Positions 1-10,620 of a stretch of 64,000 nt of DNA are shown here, one piece after another. This stretch comes from Patiria pectinifera. Taxonomy: Eukaryota > Echinodermata > Asteroidea > Valvatida > Asterinidae. Under the pieces are notes generated by a model, which was not told the DNA's origin, searched no databases, and saw only the letters and a program-made list of their open reading frames with translations. Every line of letters starts with the position of its first letter. The first letter of the stretch is position 1. The position numbers and the translations under genes are program-made. The DNA is taken from NCBI GenBank assembly GCA_029964075.1, contig CM057140.1:6466643-6530642 (forward strand), read 5' to 3'.

Positions 1-1
1 T

Positions 2-245
2 GATCACTTCACCATGTTTGCAACCATCGCCATATCTGTTGGGTTCCTGCTCCTACATGCATATGTGAGACCGATGAAAAATGCCACCGATAACCGTCTA
101 CAGATGTGTTCCCTTGCCACCATCTTCCTGAATCTCCTGGCAGCTCCCTTGCTCCTGTCTCCTGCTGGAGGTGGCACAGAGAGAACCGAAGTCCTTGCCG
201 CTATCCTAGTTTTGATGAACTTCAGCATCATTGTGCTTGTCATAG
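2..245 (+). CDS. Gene 1 (partial): penultimate coding exon, C-terminal membrane segments of TRP-like receptor
   Basis: The frame is open from base 2 and carries hydrophobic stretches in the order FATIAISVGFLLLHAY, then VRPMKNATDNRLQM, then LATIFLNLLAAPLLL, then VLAAILVLMNFSIIVLVI. A membrane helix followed by a 'HAYxRP...DNRLQ' motif and two more helices is what I recall for the C-terminal half of TRP-like multispanning receptors that carry cysteine-rich or LRR ectodomains. This recognition is from memory. The exon runs off the left edge. A GT donor follows base 245 (g|gtacgc), which leaves one base of a codon, so the reading continues in a downstream exon. The gene is the upstream paralogue of the LRR receptor at 16101-59015, as shown by their homologous 3' flanks. 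Confidence 0.7.
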
Positions 246-406
246 GTACGCATTTACTAAATCAATCATCTTGATTGTTGTAGACAGTTCATTTGTGCAA
301 TTTGCACGGTGCTTAAGACCAAATTTGACAGAATCTGTGATCACCTGACCAAGAGTCATGATGTAATTGGTCAATGAGCACTATTGGATTGACAGTTGGG
401 ACGGAG

Positions 407-693
407 CTATTAAAATCAGTAACAGTGTTCCATTTTGGGTTTCCTTGTATACAGTGAGTCTTCTCTGGATTGTGATGAAGTCACTGTGGCGCCGTGGGTG
501 CTGTAGCAGTATGGCAGCATGCATTGATAAAGCCTGTTGCTGGTGCTATCGACACGAGTCATTGGACAGGGAAGGCAGCGACATTCATCTCATGATGACC
601 AGCGTGAGTTATCATTCGCTTGATGTTGAGGAAGACTATGCGGAAAGGCCTTTCGAAGATATCATATCAGAACATTATCACAAGGTTGAGTAA
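407..693 (+). CDS. Gene 1 (partial): last coding exon, final membrane segment and cytoplasmic tail
   Basis: An open frame ends at TAA 691-693 and encodes a hydrophobic segment (VPFWVSLYTVSLLWIVM) followed by a Cys-rich, basic-then-acidic tail (RRGCCSSM ... CCWCYRHE ... EEDYAERPFEDII). The start at 407 is inferred from phase: the upstream donor leaves one base, and the AG at 405-406 is the acceptor that restores this frame. Its pyrimidine tract is weak, so the 5' boundary is uncertain. The cysteine cluster just inside the last helix could be palmitoylated (inference). Downstream sequence from about 805 aligns by eye with the 3' end of gene 2. Confidence 0.65.
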
Positions 694-2150
694 AAATAAT
701 TCATACTTCAAAATTAAAAGGCTAATCAGATTTATCAATAATATTGGATTTACTTCTATAGTCAAGCACTTATTTAGAATGGAGGCAAAATAGGTTAGAA
801 AAGATGTTGAATTTTGGGGGACATGTATGAGCTTCAAACTAGTTTGTTGTAGTTTCGGTACAGGTCACCTTGAATATTTGCAATGGGAGTTCACAAAATG
901 TTGAGTTTATTTTATTTGTGGATTTTCGTAAATTATTAGAAATTTCCTTGAGATGAGTGAATTGTAAATAAATATGCACGGACAGATAATGGTCAAATTT
1001 TGATAAATTCAAGATCCCTTAGTCTGGTTGCCTTCTGTTTGCATCAACCACTTGTAAATATGTATCTATAAATATTTTCAAATGTACAAAAATATGGACC
1101 AGAGAACAATGTAGGTTTGCTTAATAGCTATTTTATCCCCATTATCTTTTCATAGATATGATGAATTTCGTAACTAAAGCTCTGCTTTGTATGAGAGACT
1201 GCTCTGAGGTCGTTATTTGGCCAATGGTATCTAGAAGATCGATGATCAGTTAACTCAGATAATGTGAGCAGAGGAGTACCTCAATGTGTTTCTTTGAAGG
1301 CAAATCATCATTCTTAAGTTAAAAACCTCTTAAACAAGCTGGGTTTTTTTTTCAAGATCTTCCTTGGTTTTATGAAATGAATTGTAACAATGCTCACATC
1401 TCCCAATGGTCTCCAATACCAGCAGTTTTTTCATCTTTCTTGCTTCTTCTGGACGTCCAGTCTTCTTTAGTAATAATATGTAGGTGAACAGGCCATCACT
1501 GTAATCTAAGTCACATTATAAACATTTAATTGATGTAAAAATGGCAGACAACTGCACAAGTAAACTTAAATAAGAACATCACAGATAGAATAAATAGGTA
1601 GGCTCAAATGTATGGAAGGTAGTCAATCCAAGCAATTCATCAGTCAGAAAAGAAAACAAATCCTGCTTTACCTACGGTGTATCATAGAAAACCTGAAGCA
1701 GTTTCCTGTAGAGTATATATTTACCTGGACAATACAAGCATGTAAAGAGCCTCAGAGGTTTTCTTTTGACCATTCAGAATTATTGCTTTATTGTTGTAAG
1801 CTTTGGCCTTGACCTCTAGTAAACTGTTTCTGATTGGCTATTGCCTTCTTGTTTTCCCTTCTTGTGTGTCTGTAGGGAAATGGATGAGTTGCTTACTTTC
1901 TGAAGTATACACCATCATTTATAGCTTATTATATAACTCACGATTTGTTTTAGTTTGTACATTTAGTTTTCAGTGTCATTGCCCAATAACAGTTACTTCA
2001 CTCACAGTATTAACAAAAATGGAACTAAATAAAATAGAAAGAGAGCAGACAAGTAGTGATGTATTTGAATCTATACAAGTCTGGTCACAAGTTCATGTCA
2101 GTTCTTCATCTGAATCAAGCAGCTGGACAAGAGAGTGTGAGCAATGTAAA
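694..2150 (+). other. Gene 1 3' UTR/flank, homologous to the gene 2 3' flank
   Basis: From about 805 to 2100 this sequence aligns by eye with 59016-61150 through several well-matched blocks: around 870-900 with 59070-59095, 1021-1125 with 59185-59280, 1560-1720 with 59700-59800, and 1722-1900 with 60758-60945. A possible polyadenylation hexamer AATAAA lies at 967-972. Small open frames here (for example 1803-2156) are not supported as genes. They have no recognisable domain and the corresponding stretch of the second copy is interrupted. Confidence 0.7.
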
Positions 2151-4690
2151 GTATGAGACCTCCCTTGGCAGTTTTTATACTCGCATGAGGTTGCCTCAAA
2201 AGAATCTCTGCAGCAAGGTTAGGAAAAGAAGCCATTTGACTATTTTTGTATTGCTTGGCTCGTGTCTACTGTGCAAAGCAAATGCCACCGGTATGTCTAA
2301 CTCCCCGCCTCCAGGACATTTACCATGGAAAATGTGCCCTGGTAATGCATAGTTGTCTGTTTGGTGATGTTTAGTTTGTCTTATAGTGTCTGCGTCGGCG
2401 TTCAAACTATGTGACGCTAAATTATGTTCTGGCTATGCTTCTAATTTTTGGTAGTGATTTCATCAGTGATGGTAAGTAACTGTTCAATGTCGTTGGTTTT
2501 GTAGAATGACAGCGCAGCCTCCAGAAAGATTGTGCGTAAGGCCAAAAAAAAAAAAAGAGGTCTCCGCGCGTCGTCATAGCCTTGCGCGTCGGCAAAATTA
2601 AACAGTTTTTTTTTCAATGTAAGATGATGTCTCAAAACCGCCAAATTCACTGGTTTGACTGGAATCCTGCTGATGCACAATTTTAACGTGCTTTAGATGG
2701 GGTTACGATCGAGTATAGGCTTTATGTGGCCTTTCTGGGCTCACATATATTTTGCACAGAATAGTCGGGCACCATTTGCAGACGGTGTTGTATTTTTGTG
2801 TTGTGTGTGTTGAAGCCAGAGGTGTGTGTGTAGAAGCGATGGTCGTGAATCAGCACAGACACGATAACGATGTCGCTGTATGGTCTGACGTTGACGTTAC
2901 CGTTTTCTCTGATTTTTGTCTTGACTATCTACATTCTCGGGCATTATTTGCCTTATGGTCTTATTAAGGTCACCTGAAGGTCCACCCTGAAGGATATTTT
3001 GAGAATTTTAAGGGTATCGAAGCGTTATCATCTGCAACATGCCGACATTTGAAGAAGAAAAAAAGTAGGGGAAAAAATAAAAGCCGCGTCGCCGCACCGC
3101 TTTTGGGGCAAGCTCAATGCCAGAAACCAAAAACTTTTTTTGGCCTAAGGGAGGAAGTCAGAAACACATGATGAATCTTCCTGCTGGTACATGGTCCATT
3201 GAAAAAAAAGTTCATGCACATCATGAAACAATTAATTGGTGCAAACGAAATTTGGCATATTTGGAACTTTCTCAACTTTTTTGAAATCATGTCTTACTAC
3301 TAGGTTCGTTTCACAAGAATACTTCGGTTTATCAAGTGATAACTATGAGCAGTTCGTAGGAAGTCTTTGCAGCATCATTAAACTTGGGGAAAACTATATG
3401 ATTACGTTTAATCTACCACGATTACACCTGCATTCAGTCACAGAAACCTGATAACAACAATCCAAATTCAACCAAAATCCCCAAATCCTACTGCAGAACT
3501 AGTGACGATGAGTGTACACGTATTCAAGGGGTCTGTTTTAGTTGCTTACTCCCTCTTTCCATTCATTTCATTAAGAACAACTTGCCAAAAAACAATCATT
3601 TTTTTCTCAGCATTGACACTTATACTTATTATTTATATGAACTGTTCCTAAGCCGCACTCAGGTCAACACAGAACAGTCGGCGACTTATTTTTTTTAAGG
3701 ATAAAGCTACGTACGTCTGAGCTATGATCGTGCATGGTGAATATTTTCAGTCGCAATTTTTTTTTTGCGACCTGAGAGTGGTGCTACAAAAAGCAACATT
3801 CGCAACAGTAGAAACAATTGTGAACTTCTGCGCCACAATGGAACGTGTAATTCCCGACAGTCAGGTATCAATCTCAGTAGACCTGTTTGAAGTAATTGCG
3901 TCGTGCACGCATTCAGGGCATCTAATTTGTATTGCGTAGTTGGTGACATGATGAGTATGGTTATGATTATTCTGTGTCGAGATGCCGCTTGTTCCAAGAC
4001 AATCAATCACACGATTTCTCAGTTTGTGACCTGAGCATGACTGTTGTGCTAAAATTTGCTTGATGCCGAAGATTCTGTCGCAGCACAAGCAAACAGCAGG
4101 TCAACCCGAGGCGCGTGTAACGGTCTTAGTTGTAAGGTATGCTGATCTCTCCGGATGATTTCAGTGGATAATCTAGCACACGTTTCTGTCAAAGGCTCTG
4201 TTATTCCGCCGGGCTGGACTTTCCGTTGAAGGGCACGGACACTGAGCCGCGTTTTAGCCGTTCTGTGAGGGGAGAGGGATCAGAAACACCGAGACAATCT
4301 CCAATAAAGAGGGGTTTTCTTGAGAAAGGAGAAGGGCTAAAACCCTGCTCGGTACCACCGCGTTATTCACACATTTTTACGTCACGCTACTTAATTATTC
4401 AGTGGACTAATTTGTCCACAATCCCATCAGTATGTGTTGTGACAGTCTTGGCCTAAGACTGGATTTGCAGGTCCCGGCGCAGCCAACCGACATCAACGTG
4501 AGAGGGCGCTATCGACGAGACGAACCAAATCCAGTCTTGGCGAATTCGGTACGGGCCTCCCCGAAGTATTCCCAGAAATATTAGCTCGCATTAGCTTGAA
4601 TTGTAGCAGGAAGCTATATACTGAAATGTATTGGTAACACCACCATATATATATGCTTAAGAATCATCATTTTCAACAGCTCTTTTATGG
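2151..4690. other. Intergenic, no gene recognised
   Basis: I see no domain-bearing open frame here. A short inverted repeat with 12-bp arms (AAGACTGGATTT near 4455, its complement near 4530) could form a stem. Homopolymer runs are common. The scattered 65-95 codon frames show no signal or motif that I would call coding. Confidence 0.4.
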
Positions 4691-4705
4691 AATTAACACG
4701 TTCAC

Positions 4706-5083
4706 CAGGCGCGGTTCTACGGTGGGGGTGGGGGCTGGGGGCTGTAGCTCCCCCAAAAATTTTTTTTTTGTCTAGCCCCCCAAAAATAAATTCCGTAAAA
4801 AAAAAATGCATTAGCAAAAAGAAGGATTGTGATGTATATGCGAACGGTCTTCCCCCTAAAGAAGAAATAGCCGTGACAAGGGTGCATTTAGTTAATATAG
4901 TGTGAATGATTTTAGGATTTTATTGGCGCTCCCCATTGAAAATATGGCATTATTTTGATTTTCGGAGGCCTAAGTGTCTGGAAAAAATAACCGGTCAACA
5001 TTTCAGCACGCCTCCCTAAAAACATTCTGGATCCACCGTGCTAGCCCCCCCCCCCCCAAATATTGGTTCTAGAACCGCGCCTG
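4706..5083. mobile_element. Non-autonomous hAT-type MITE with intact 8-bp target duplication
   Basis: The ends are perfect 14-bp terminal inverted repeats, CAGGCGCGGTTCTA at 4706-4719 and TAGAACCGCGCCTG at 5070-5083. The 8-bp sequence ACGTTCAC directly flanks both ends (4698-4705 and 5084-5091). An 8-bp target duplication with CAG-beginning ends is the signature of the hAT superfamily. The 378-bp body has C/G runs and no transposase frame, so mobilisation would need an enzyme supplied in trans. Exact ends and target duplication suggest a fairly recent insertion. Confidence 0.9.
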
Positions 5084-5421
5084 ACGTTCACCCATGTAAA
5101 TCTGCAAATATTCGTCAATCAGAAAAAGAATTTCAAGCTTACGACTCCAACATTGACCAATCGCAATCGTCCCTTTAATTAGATGTATGTTTTCTAAAGT
5201 TCTTTTATATATAACTGAAAAGGTGGTATTATTTAATATTTTTATTTCTTATATTCTCAGTGTGCATATAATAGGTGAATAGGTGATTAGTTAATTCTTG
5301 AGATTTGCATAGTGGAAAGATACTAAGACAAGATAAATTTGCAGTACCACCATGTGAATAAATCTCTTTTCTGAGTATGTGTGCAAACCTTTAAAATGTC
5401 ATCTTATCTGCAAAGGTCAAG

Positions 5422-6280
5422 ATGCGTGAGCGCCATTCCATAAAGCGCTGGAAGTACATCAACAACTTTGCCTTTCTGAAAAGATGCAGAGATTCCAACG
5501 TCATCCCTCCCGGCCTCCGGCTCCACGACCCTATTCGCAGCAAGAAGTCACGCTCCATTCTGCACAGAGCGAGTCTTGCTCTACTCCGCCACCGCATTAG
5601 TTCCACCAGGTCGACCCTTGCACCCTTGAACAGGAAGATCACCACCACCCGTTACCAGCTTAGTTCTAGCGTTTCCCATTCTGACTTCGAAAAGATTCAG
5701 CAACTTTCCCTGTCTTCTAGTAACCACGCCTTCGAAATATCCCGCAGCCGTCAGATCAAGAAATTCGCGAGCATCACCAAGCGCCGTACCCAGGTAATGG
5801 GATCTCCTGTATCCCAACGCCTACTGCCCCAAACCCTACACATTGGATCTTCTATATCCCTACGTCATCAGGCCCCCAACCCGATGAGATGTTCGATGCA
5901 TCCCATCAAGCCTCAACTCCGTTCCCAAGAGTCGTTCACCAAACACACCGTAGTCAACCTGAGCCAGCGTACTCTCTCTGCCGCAGAGACAAAGGTTCTG
6001 CCATTGGGTATGAACTTTGCTTTGTCCCTAAGTCATCCTGTGTCGAAGAGATCATCCAAAGCACAGAATCAACCCTCCGCCACCTCGACAAATCTACCGT
6101 CGATGAGATCCGCCTGCAGATCAACGAAGCCCTCCGCAAACACAAGCCAGCAAAGCCCAACATCTCCAGCCAAGACCGTCAGCCATCGCATCACTTCGCC
6201 AAGACAAGTCCGTCCACATCCTTCGAGCAGACAAGGGGAATGCCACTATCCTCATGGACAAGGCTGAGTATGACCATTAA
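5422..6280 (+). mobile_element. Penelope-like retroelement, 5' fragment (frameshifted)
   Basis: The first frame (from 5422) contains a patch rich in basic residues around CRDSNVIPPGLRLHDPIRS and then VVNLSQRTLSAAETKVLPLG. This matches the N-terminal region of Penelope-like element proteins as I know them: the 'PxGL' patch, then 'NLS..L...E..VL..G.NFA', before the reverse transcriptase. The conserved continuation (EEIIQSTESTLRHLDKST, then LRADKGNATILMDKAEYDH) is in other frames, so at least two frameshifts are present. The fragment stops right after DKAEYDH at 6278-6280, so the RT and GIY-YIG endonuclease domains are missing. It is a dead 5' piece, which is less usual than 5'-truncated copies. 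Confidence 0.8.
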
Positions 6281-6479
6281 ATTTTTGAACATTGTTTTCG
6301 AGGTTGGAGTCACTGAATCAGCTACCAGAATTCTGAGCTATAGGCGTGGGATTCGGGGCCCGTTTAAGGGCCCCGAACAATTTTGGATTCTAAATGCCCT
6401 GTGGTGCTATCTGAGGCAATTTCTGACCACTTTAACCAATATTTTCCAAGCAAAAGATACATTGTAGTACATAATAGGG

Positions 6480-6745
6480 CCCTGTAAATGAGACACGAGT
6501 TCAAAAATCTGGGGGGGGGGACATTTGATATTTTGTCCCCCACCCTTCAAAAAGTGGGGGGGGGGGACCAGTCCCCCTGCCCCCCCCCCCAGGATTGACG
6601 CCCATGGCGTCATGTAGATCAATGATAATTTTTTTCAGAAACTCAAAATCTCAGTGGGGGGGGGGGGCGAATGGGGGGAGACAAGGTTTCATGGGGGGTA
6701 GGCTGTCCCCCACGGCCCCCGTGGCTACGCCACTGAGTATACTTT
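6480..6745 (+). repeat. Poly-G/poly-C repeat element ending in GTGGCTACGCCACTG (copy 1)
   Basis: This has the repeated order ATCAATGAT, AACTCAAAATCTCAGTGGGG, a long G run, GACAAGGTTTCATGGGG, a C/G run, then GTGGCTACGCCACTG. The same order recurs at about 7098-7212 and, reversed, at about 10432-10560. The unit has no coding capacity and is probably a non-autonomous dispersed repeat. G-run lengths differ between copies, as expected for slippage. Confidence 0.75.
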
Positions 6746-7097
6746 TATTCAGCAGGGTAGCCTCCCCCCCCGGCCCCCCCCCCCCCCCCGTTGCTACGCC
6801 AATTATTTCAAGGAATTTTAATTGGTCTATTATTATTTAGCTTATATGAATGGAGGAAAACGTTTGTGCGTGGCCGATTCGCGCGATATCGCTGACTGAA
6901 ACTGTGTGACCCACGGACCTCCTGTCTATAATACGTGTTCCATGGTGTGAGCGAGCAGTGCAGTGGGTGTTAATACGCATTTTAGATTATCATTATGCGC
7001 TATGTCACGCCGGTTGTCAGCTTACTGGTCCGCGGTCGCCGGTCGAAGGGTCGTTTCTCAGTGGTCATCATGTGGATCATTCGCGACTATTTAGATT

Positions 7098-7212
7098 TAG
7101 ATCAATGATATTTTTTTTAGAAACTCAAAATCTCAGTGGGGGGGGGGGCGACTGGGGGGGGCGACAAGGTTTCATGGGGGGGCGGTCGCCCCCCCGGTGG
7201 CTACGCCACTGC
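7098..7212 (+). repeat. Poly-G repeat element (copy 2)
   Basis: A second copy of the unit described at 6480-6745. It begins near ATCAATGATATT and ends in GTGGCTACGCCACTG, with an expanded G tract in the middle. Confidence 0.75.
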
Positions 7213-7649
7213 CTACACAGTATTGAGAGCCCCATCTTTTTTATTTTACCAGTTTCATTTTACCAGTTGTATCAGTTTTATCCGAGCTCTGTGAACGTGT
7301 AAATGTCAAATAATGTATTAAACATAGCCTCTCTAGGTTGTTTTCCAGCAAACACTGAGAAAGAACACCTCCAACAACCAGAGACTATTGCTGCAAAAAT
7401 CATGTCCCTCGGCGAATCACTAAAACCTCGAACAGTTAAAATCCCTTCGATTATTCACCGCAAAAACCCATCAGCGCATCAACACAAGAAGAAATACGAT
7501 TCCAATAATCTGTTAAAATCCATCGCAATGCATAACATGCCTGGGTTTTCATTGACAATGGAAACGTTAATTCCACTAACCTTGTCTCGAACAGCTTGTA
7601 CCTCATCAACATTGTCTAACACGTCGCAGGTTCACCGAAGAACTAGCGG

Positions 7650-7795
7650 CACGACTTCACATTGTATCCCTTGTATATAGAGATCCCCTTTTGGGAAGAC
7701 TCTGTGGGCACTTTGCTGGCAAAAGGGTGTAACCCTAAAAATCAACTTCACATTGCATCCCTTGTTAGAGATCCCCTTTTGGGAAGACTTTGTAC
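7650..7795. repeat. Short direct repeat, about 45-bp unit, 92-bp spacing
   Basis: A unit containing ACTTCACATTG, ATCCCTTGT and AGAGATCCCCTTTTGGGAAG occurs at about 7652-7700 and again at about 7744-7790. The core CCCCTTTTGGGAAG is itself near-palindromic. Confidence 0.7.
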
Positions 7796-7857
7796 TCTGA
7801 AATCCTGAAGACGATCCTGACGTTGAATACTGTTTGGTCAGGAAAACAGATGGATCC

Positions 7858-8180
7858 GAAATGCGCCTATCAAATGTTTCCCCCTCCCCCCTCCCGCGCT
7901 GCCCCAGGTCCGATGTCGTGATTTGGTCACTTTTTACATGCCCAGGGGTGGGGAATCTGGTCACTAAAATTACATTGTTAACATTGAAACTACATTGTTA
8001 CTACATTGAAAGGCAATGACTAGTGCGCCCTCGTATGTATGTCGGGGCACGATCGGGGATTGTCACTTAAATGTTGCCCGAGGGTTGGAGATTTTGTCAC
8101 TTCAAAAGTGACAATCACCACGTCTTGGATGGGGCAGCCCAGGGGAGGGGTGGGGGAAACAATTGATAGGCGCATAACGA
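7858..8180. mobile_element. Inverted-repeat (MITE-like) element with about 110-bp arms
   Basis: The left arm (about 7858-7965) and right arm (about 8050-8180) are imperfect reverse complements. Both begin ATGCGCCTATCAA, then TGTTTCCCCC, a CTGCCCCA block, and GTGATT.GTCACTTTT. No transposase frame is present. The mirrored small frames on the two strands come from the inverted repeat and are not genes. Confidence 0.7.
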
Positions 8181-8924
8181 TAGCAGTTGAAAATCTCGTT
8201 ATGGCTGCCGTAACAATAGCCACAATCTTTAACATGACAATTGTCCAATTTATTAAGCATAACCTTGTTTTTGAAGACGACCAGTTTGTTTTCCACCACA
8301 CACTTACCAATTATTCAATATCCACATTTACTGGAAGCAGATATTTCTGCCAATATTGACCGGCAATCGGCGTATTTACCGAGGTGAAACTGGGCAGAAC
8401 CTCGTTCAAACTTGTTTACGCTCTCCATTTCCAAAGAGCATTGCGCCTAGCTCTGTCGACAAATAATGAACATTTTAAGAATGAAAGCCGTGAACTTATG
8501 TGCCTTTGCGTTCGACCAACAAATACAATTTGCTTGTCCTGCACAATATAAAATAATGATGTTATCAATTTTATCAATATTTGTAAAATATTAACCTTTT
8601 TTTTCAAACCATATTAAGTCTTTCTTGTTTCGATATAAAATGAATTGTTTAACGAGAAGTTCATTCTTGGACGGTTCCATTTGATAGAACCAAAGAGGAC
8701 TTTTAAATTGGCACTGAAGCCGAGGGACCAGAGTCTTTACTGTGACTGAGGAATGATGATTTAATTGGGGAAATGTATATTTGTTGGCATAGTGTACACC
8801 CTTATGGTAACCTTTTATTCGTGTGTTAACATTACCGATTTCAAAAAAAAATAGATTGGGCGCCTGGGCAGGCTTGGCAGGGGTCATGGGGTCATTGTGC
8901 AAGACTGTGTTGCAGTAAAGTACT

Positions 8925-9065
8925 TTTTTCCGAGTGCCGTGTACTGCCGAGTACTAGCATTTGTACCTCCGAGTACAAGAACGGGTCTCCGAGTACGAGT
9001 ACTTCTAAGTGCGAGTACGAGTACCTGTACTTCAGAGTACGAGTAGGAATACGAGTACTTACATT
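8925..9065. repeat. Degenerate GAGTAC tandem array (block 1)
   Basis: The hexamer GAGTAC and close variants recur many times, for example CGAGTACGAGTAC at about 8991 and 9018, separated by short non-matching bases. The pattern looks like an old minisatellite. A second block lies 230 bp downstream and a weaker one at 35085-35210. Confidence 0.85.
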
Positions 9066-9295
9066 TTCGAAAACTACCATGCGGCAAATGGTTAATTGTG
9101 CGTAATTGGCCCAGGCCCAGTCAGACCGATATATACAGACCCACTCACGGCTAGCTAGCTGTTAAATGTGTTTGTCCGGACTTTCACAGAAGAAAATCAG
9201 GAAATCTCGATTTCTCAACCAGCCAATCAACTATTTCAACCTGAAAGTATCGATAAAATAAGGCCATGGTAAGTGAAGCTAAAACATTTTCGACA

Positions 9296-9392
9296 TGTCG
9301 AGTACGAGTACTTTGCTGCCCTAGTACGAGTACTGTCATTTCGAGTACGAGTACTTTGACATTCGAGTACGAGTGCGACTACGAGTACTCCC
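9296..9392. repeat. Degenerate GAGTAC tandem array (block 2)
   Basis: Repeated CGAGTACGAGTAC modules about 20-25 bases apart, the same motif as block 1. The intervening 9066-9295 is unique by eye. Confidence 0.85.
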
Positions 9393-10431
9393 CAAAAAAA
9401 GGGACAGCGGCATGGTCGGTGGATATGAATCATTCAAAATATGGTCTAGCCACGCCCGTATATGTGTATTGTGCTGTTCAAAGTACGCTTAGCCTGTCGA
9501 TTGATTGGTTCAAAATCATTGAGTATTGGTCTGTGGTACTTCTACTTTAATACCTTGCATGAAAAAAGGACGGCCTTCGTCTTGTTTGCATGCACACAGC
9601 TTTGTGAGACGACTGGAAAACTGTCAGAGATTTGTACTTGATCTCGAGTTTCAGAATACCACAAGTGTTTGTCCACTGTTTTAAGTAACGTTTTTCTGTC
9701 ACATTCTAGGATCGAATCGAAGGTCGGTCTGTACTATAATCGCCTCTGGGAGATAATCCAAAGTGATAATAATTGACCATGGAACAATTGACATTTGTTC
9801 CAAGGATAGTTGTACGAGTGTCGTACATCAAAACGGGTTTGTTAATGCGGTTGACAAGAAATGGTATCAAACCAGAAGAAATTGTTTTCTTGGCAATTCT
9901 ACCACGCACCGGGGGCTTGTGCCCAACCAAGGTCGACCCGGAAACATGCATCAGTAGGGATGTAGAATTAAACATGTTGATTGAAGGGAGTACAATTGTG
10001 GAGGATCTTGGTGGTTCTAGAGGGGGTGAAACATCCAGGATACAATTTGGATGATGTTCATATGAATCAATAAGGGAAAATCAGTATAAGACGACCCTTT
10101 TTACCACATGTGGTAAGTTAAACGTTGCAGTTGCAACTTTAAAATAAAACAAACAAGAAGATCGTTAATGCGGTGTCTTCAAACGTAACAATTATTTCGG
10201 TTGACAACCATTGCTGTGATGGTCTTTACCGAGTTTGTAAGATCGTTTTGCGAAAGGTCGTTATAAACATCCATAAGCTGTGCTAAAGATATTAAGGCTT
10301 CTAAAGAAAAGAGGGGTCAAAGAATGTATATAGATTGATGGTTAATATTCCACTTAATGACATGATATGGCCTTTAATAACAGTTCAAAGTACTGAAGAG
10401 GCTACCCTGCTGAAATAAAAGTAGTATACTC

Positions 10432-10620
10432 AGTGGCGTAGCCACTGGGGGAACACCCCCCCAATAAAACCTTGTCGCCCCCCCCCAGTTGCCCCCCCCC
10501 CCCACCACTGAGATTTTGAGTTTCTAAAACAATTATCATTGATATACATGACATTCCCCCCATGAAATGTTCCAACCCCCTCCCCCTCCCCCCACTGAAA
10601 AATTCCTGGCTACACCACTT
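10432..10620 (-). repeat. Poly-G repeat element (copy 3, reversed)
   Basis: The reverse complement of the unit at 6480-6745 and 7098-7212. It begins AGTGGCGTAGCCACTGGGG and proceeds through AAACCTTGTCGCC, C runs, CACTGAGATTTTGAGTTT and ATTATCATTGAT. Confidence 0.75.

Larger units (their letters stand above)
8181..10430. other. Intergenic with GAGTAC-rich arrays, no gene recognised
   Basis: Apart from the GAGTAC arrays listed separately I see no supported gene here. The Ser/Tyr-rich frames at 8884-9087 and 9236-9433 are read-outs of the simple repeat. The frame at 9773-10054 has no recognised motif. Confidence 0.4.

Noticed and set aside
1803-2156. 117-codon open frame downstream of gene 1
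   Set aside because: Lies in the duplicated 3' flank. The second copy of this flank does not keep the frame, so it is unlikely to be coding.
5889-6467. 192-codon frame as a separate gene
   Set aside because: Its conserved part is the frameshifted continuation of the Penelope-like element. The rest is out-of-frame sequence past the element end.
8925-9392. CRISPR-like array
   Set aside because: Repeat length and spacing are irregular, there are no unique equal-length spacers, and the context is eukaryotic.
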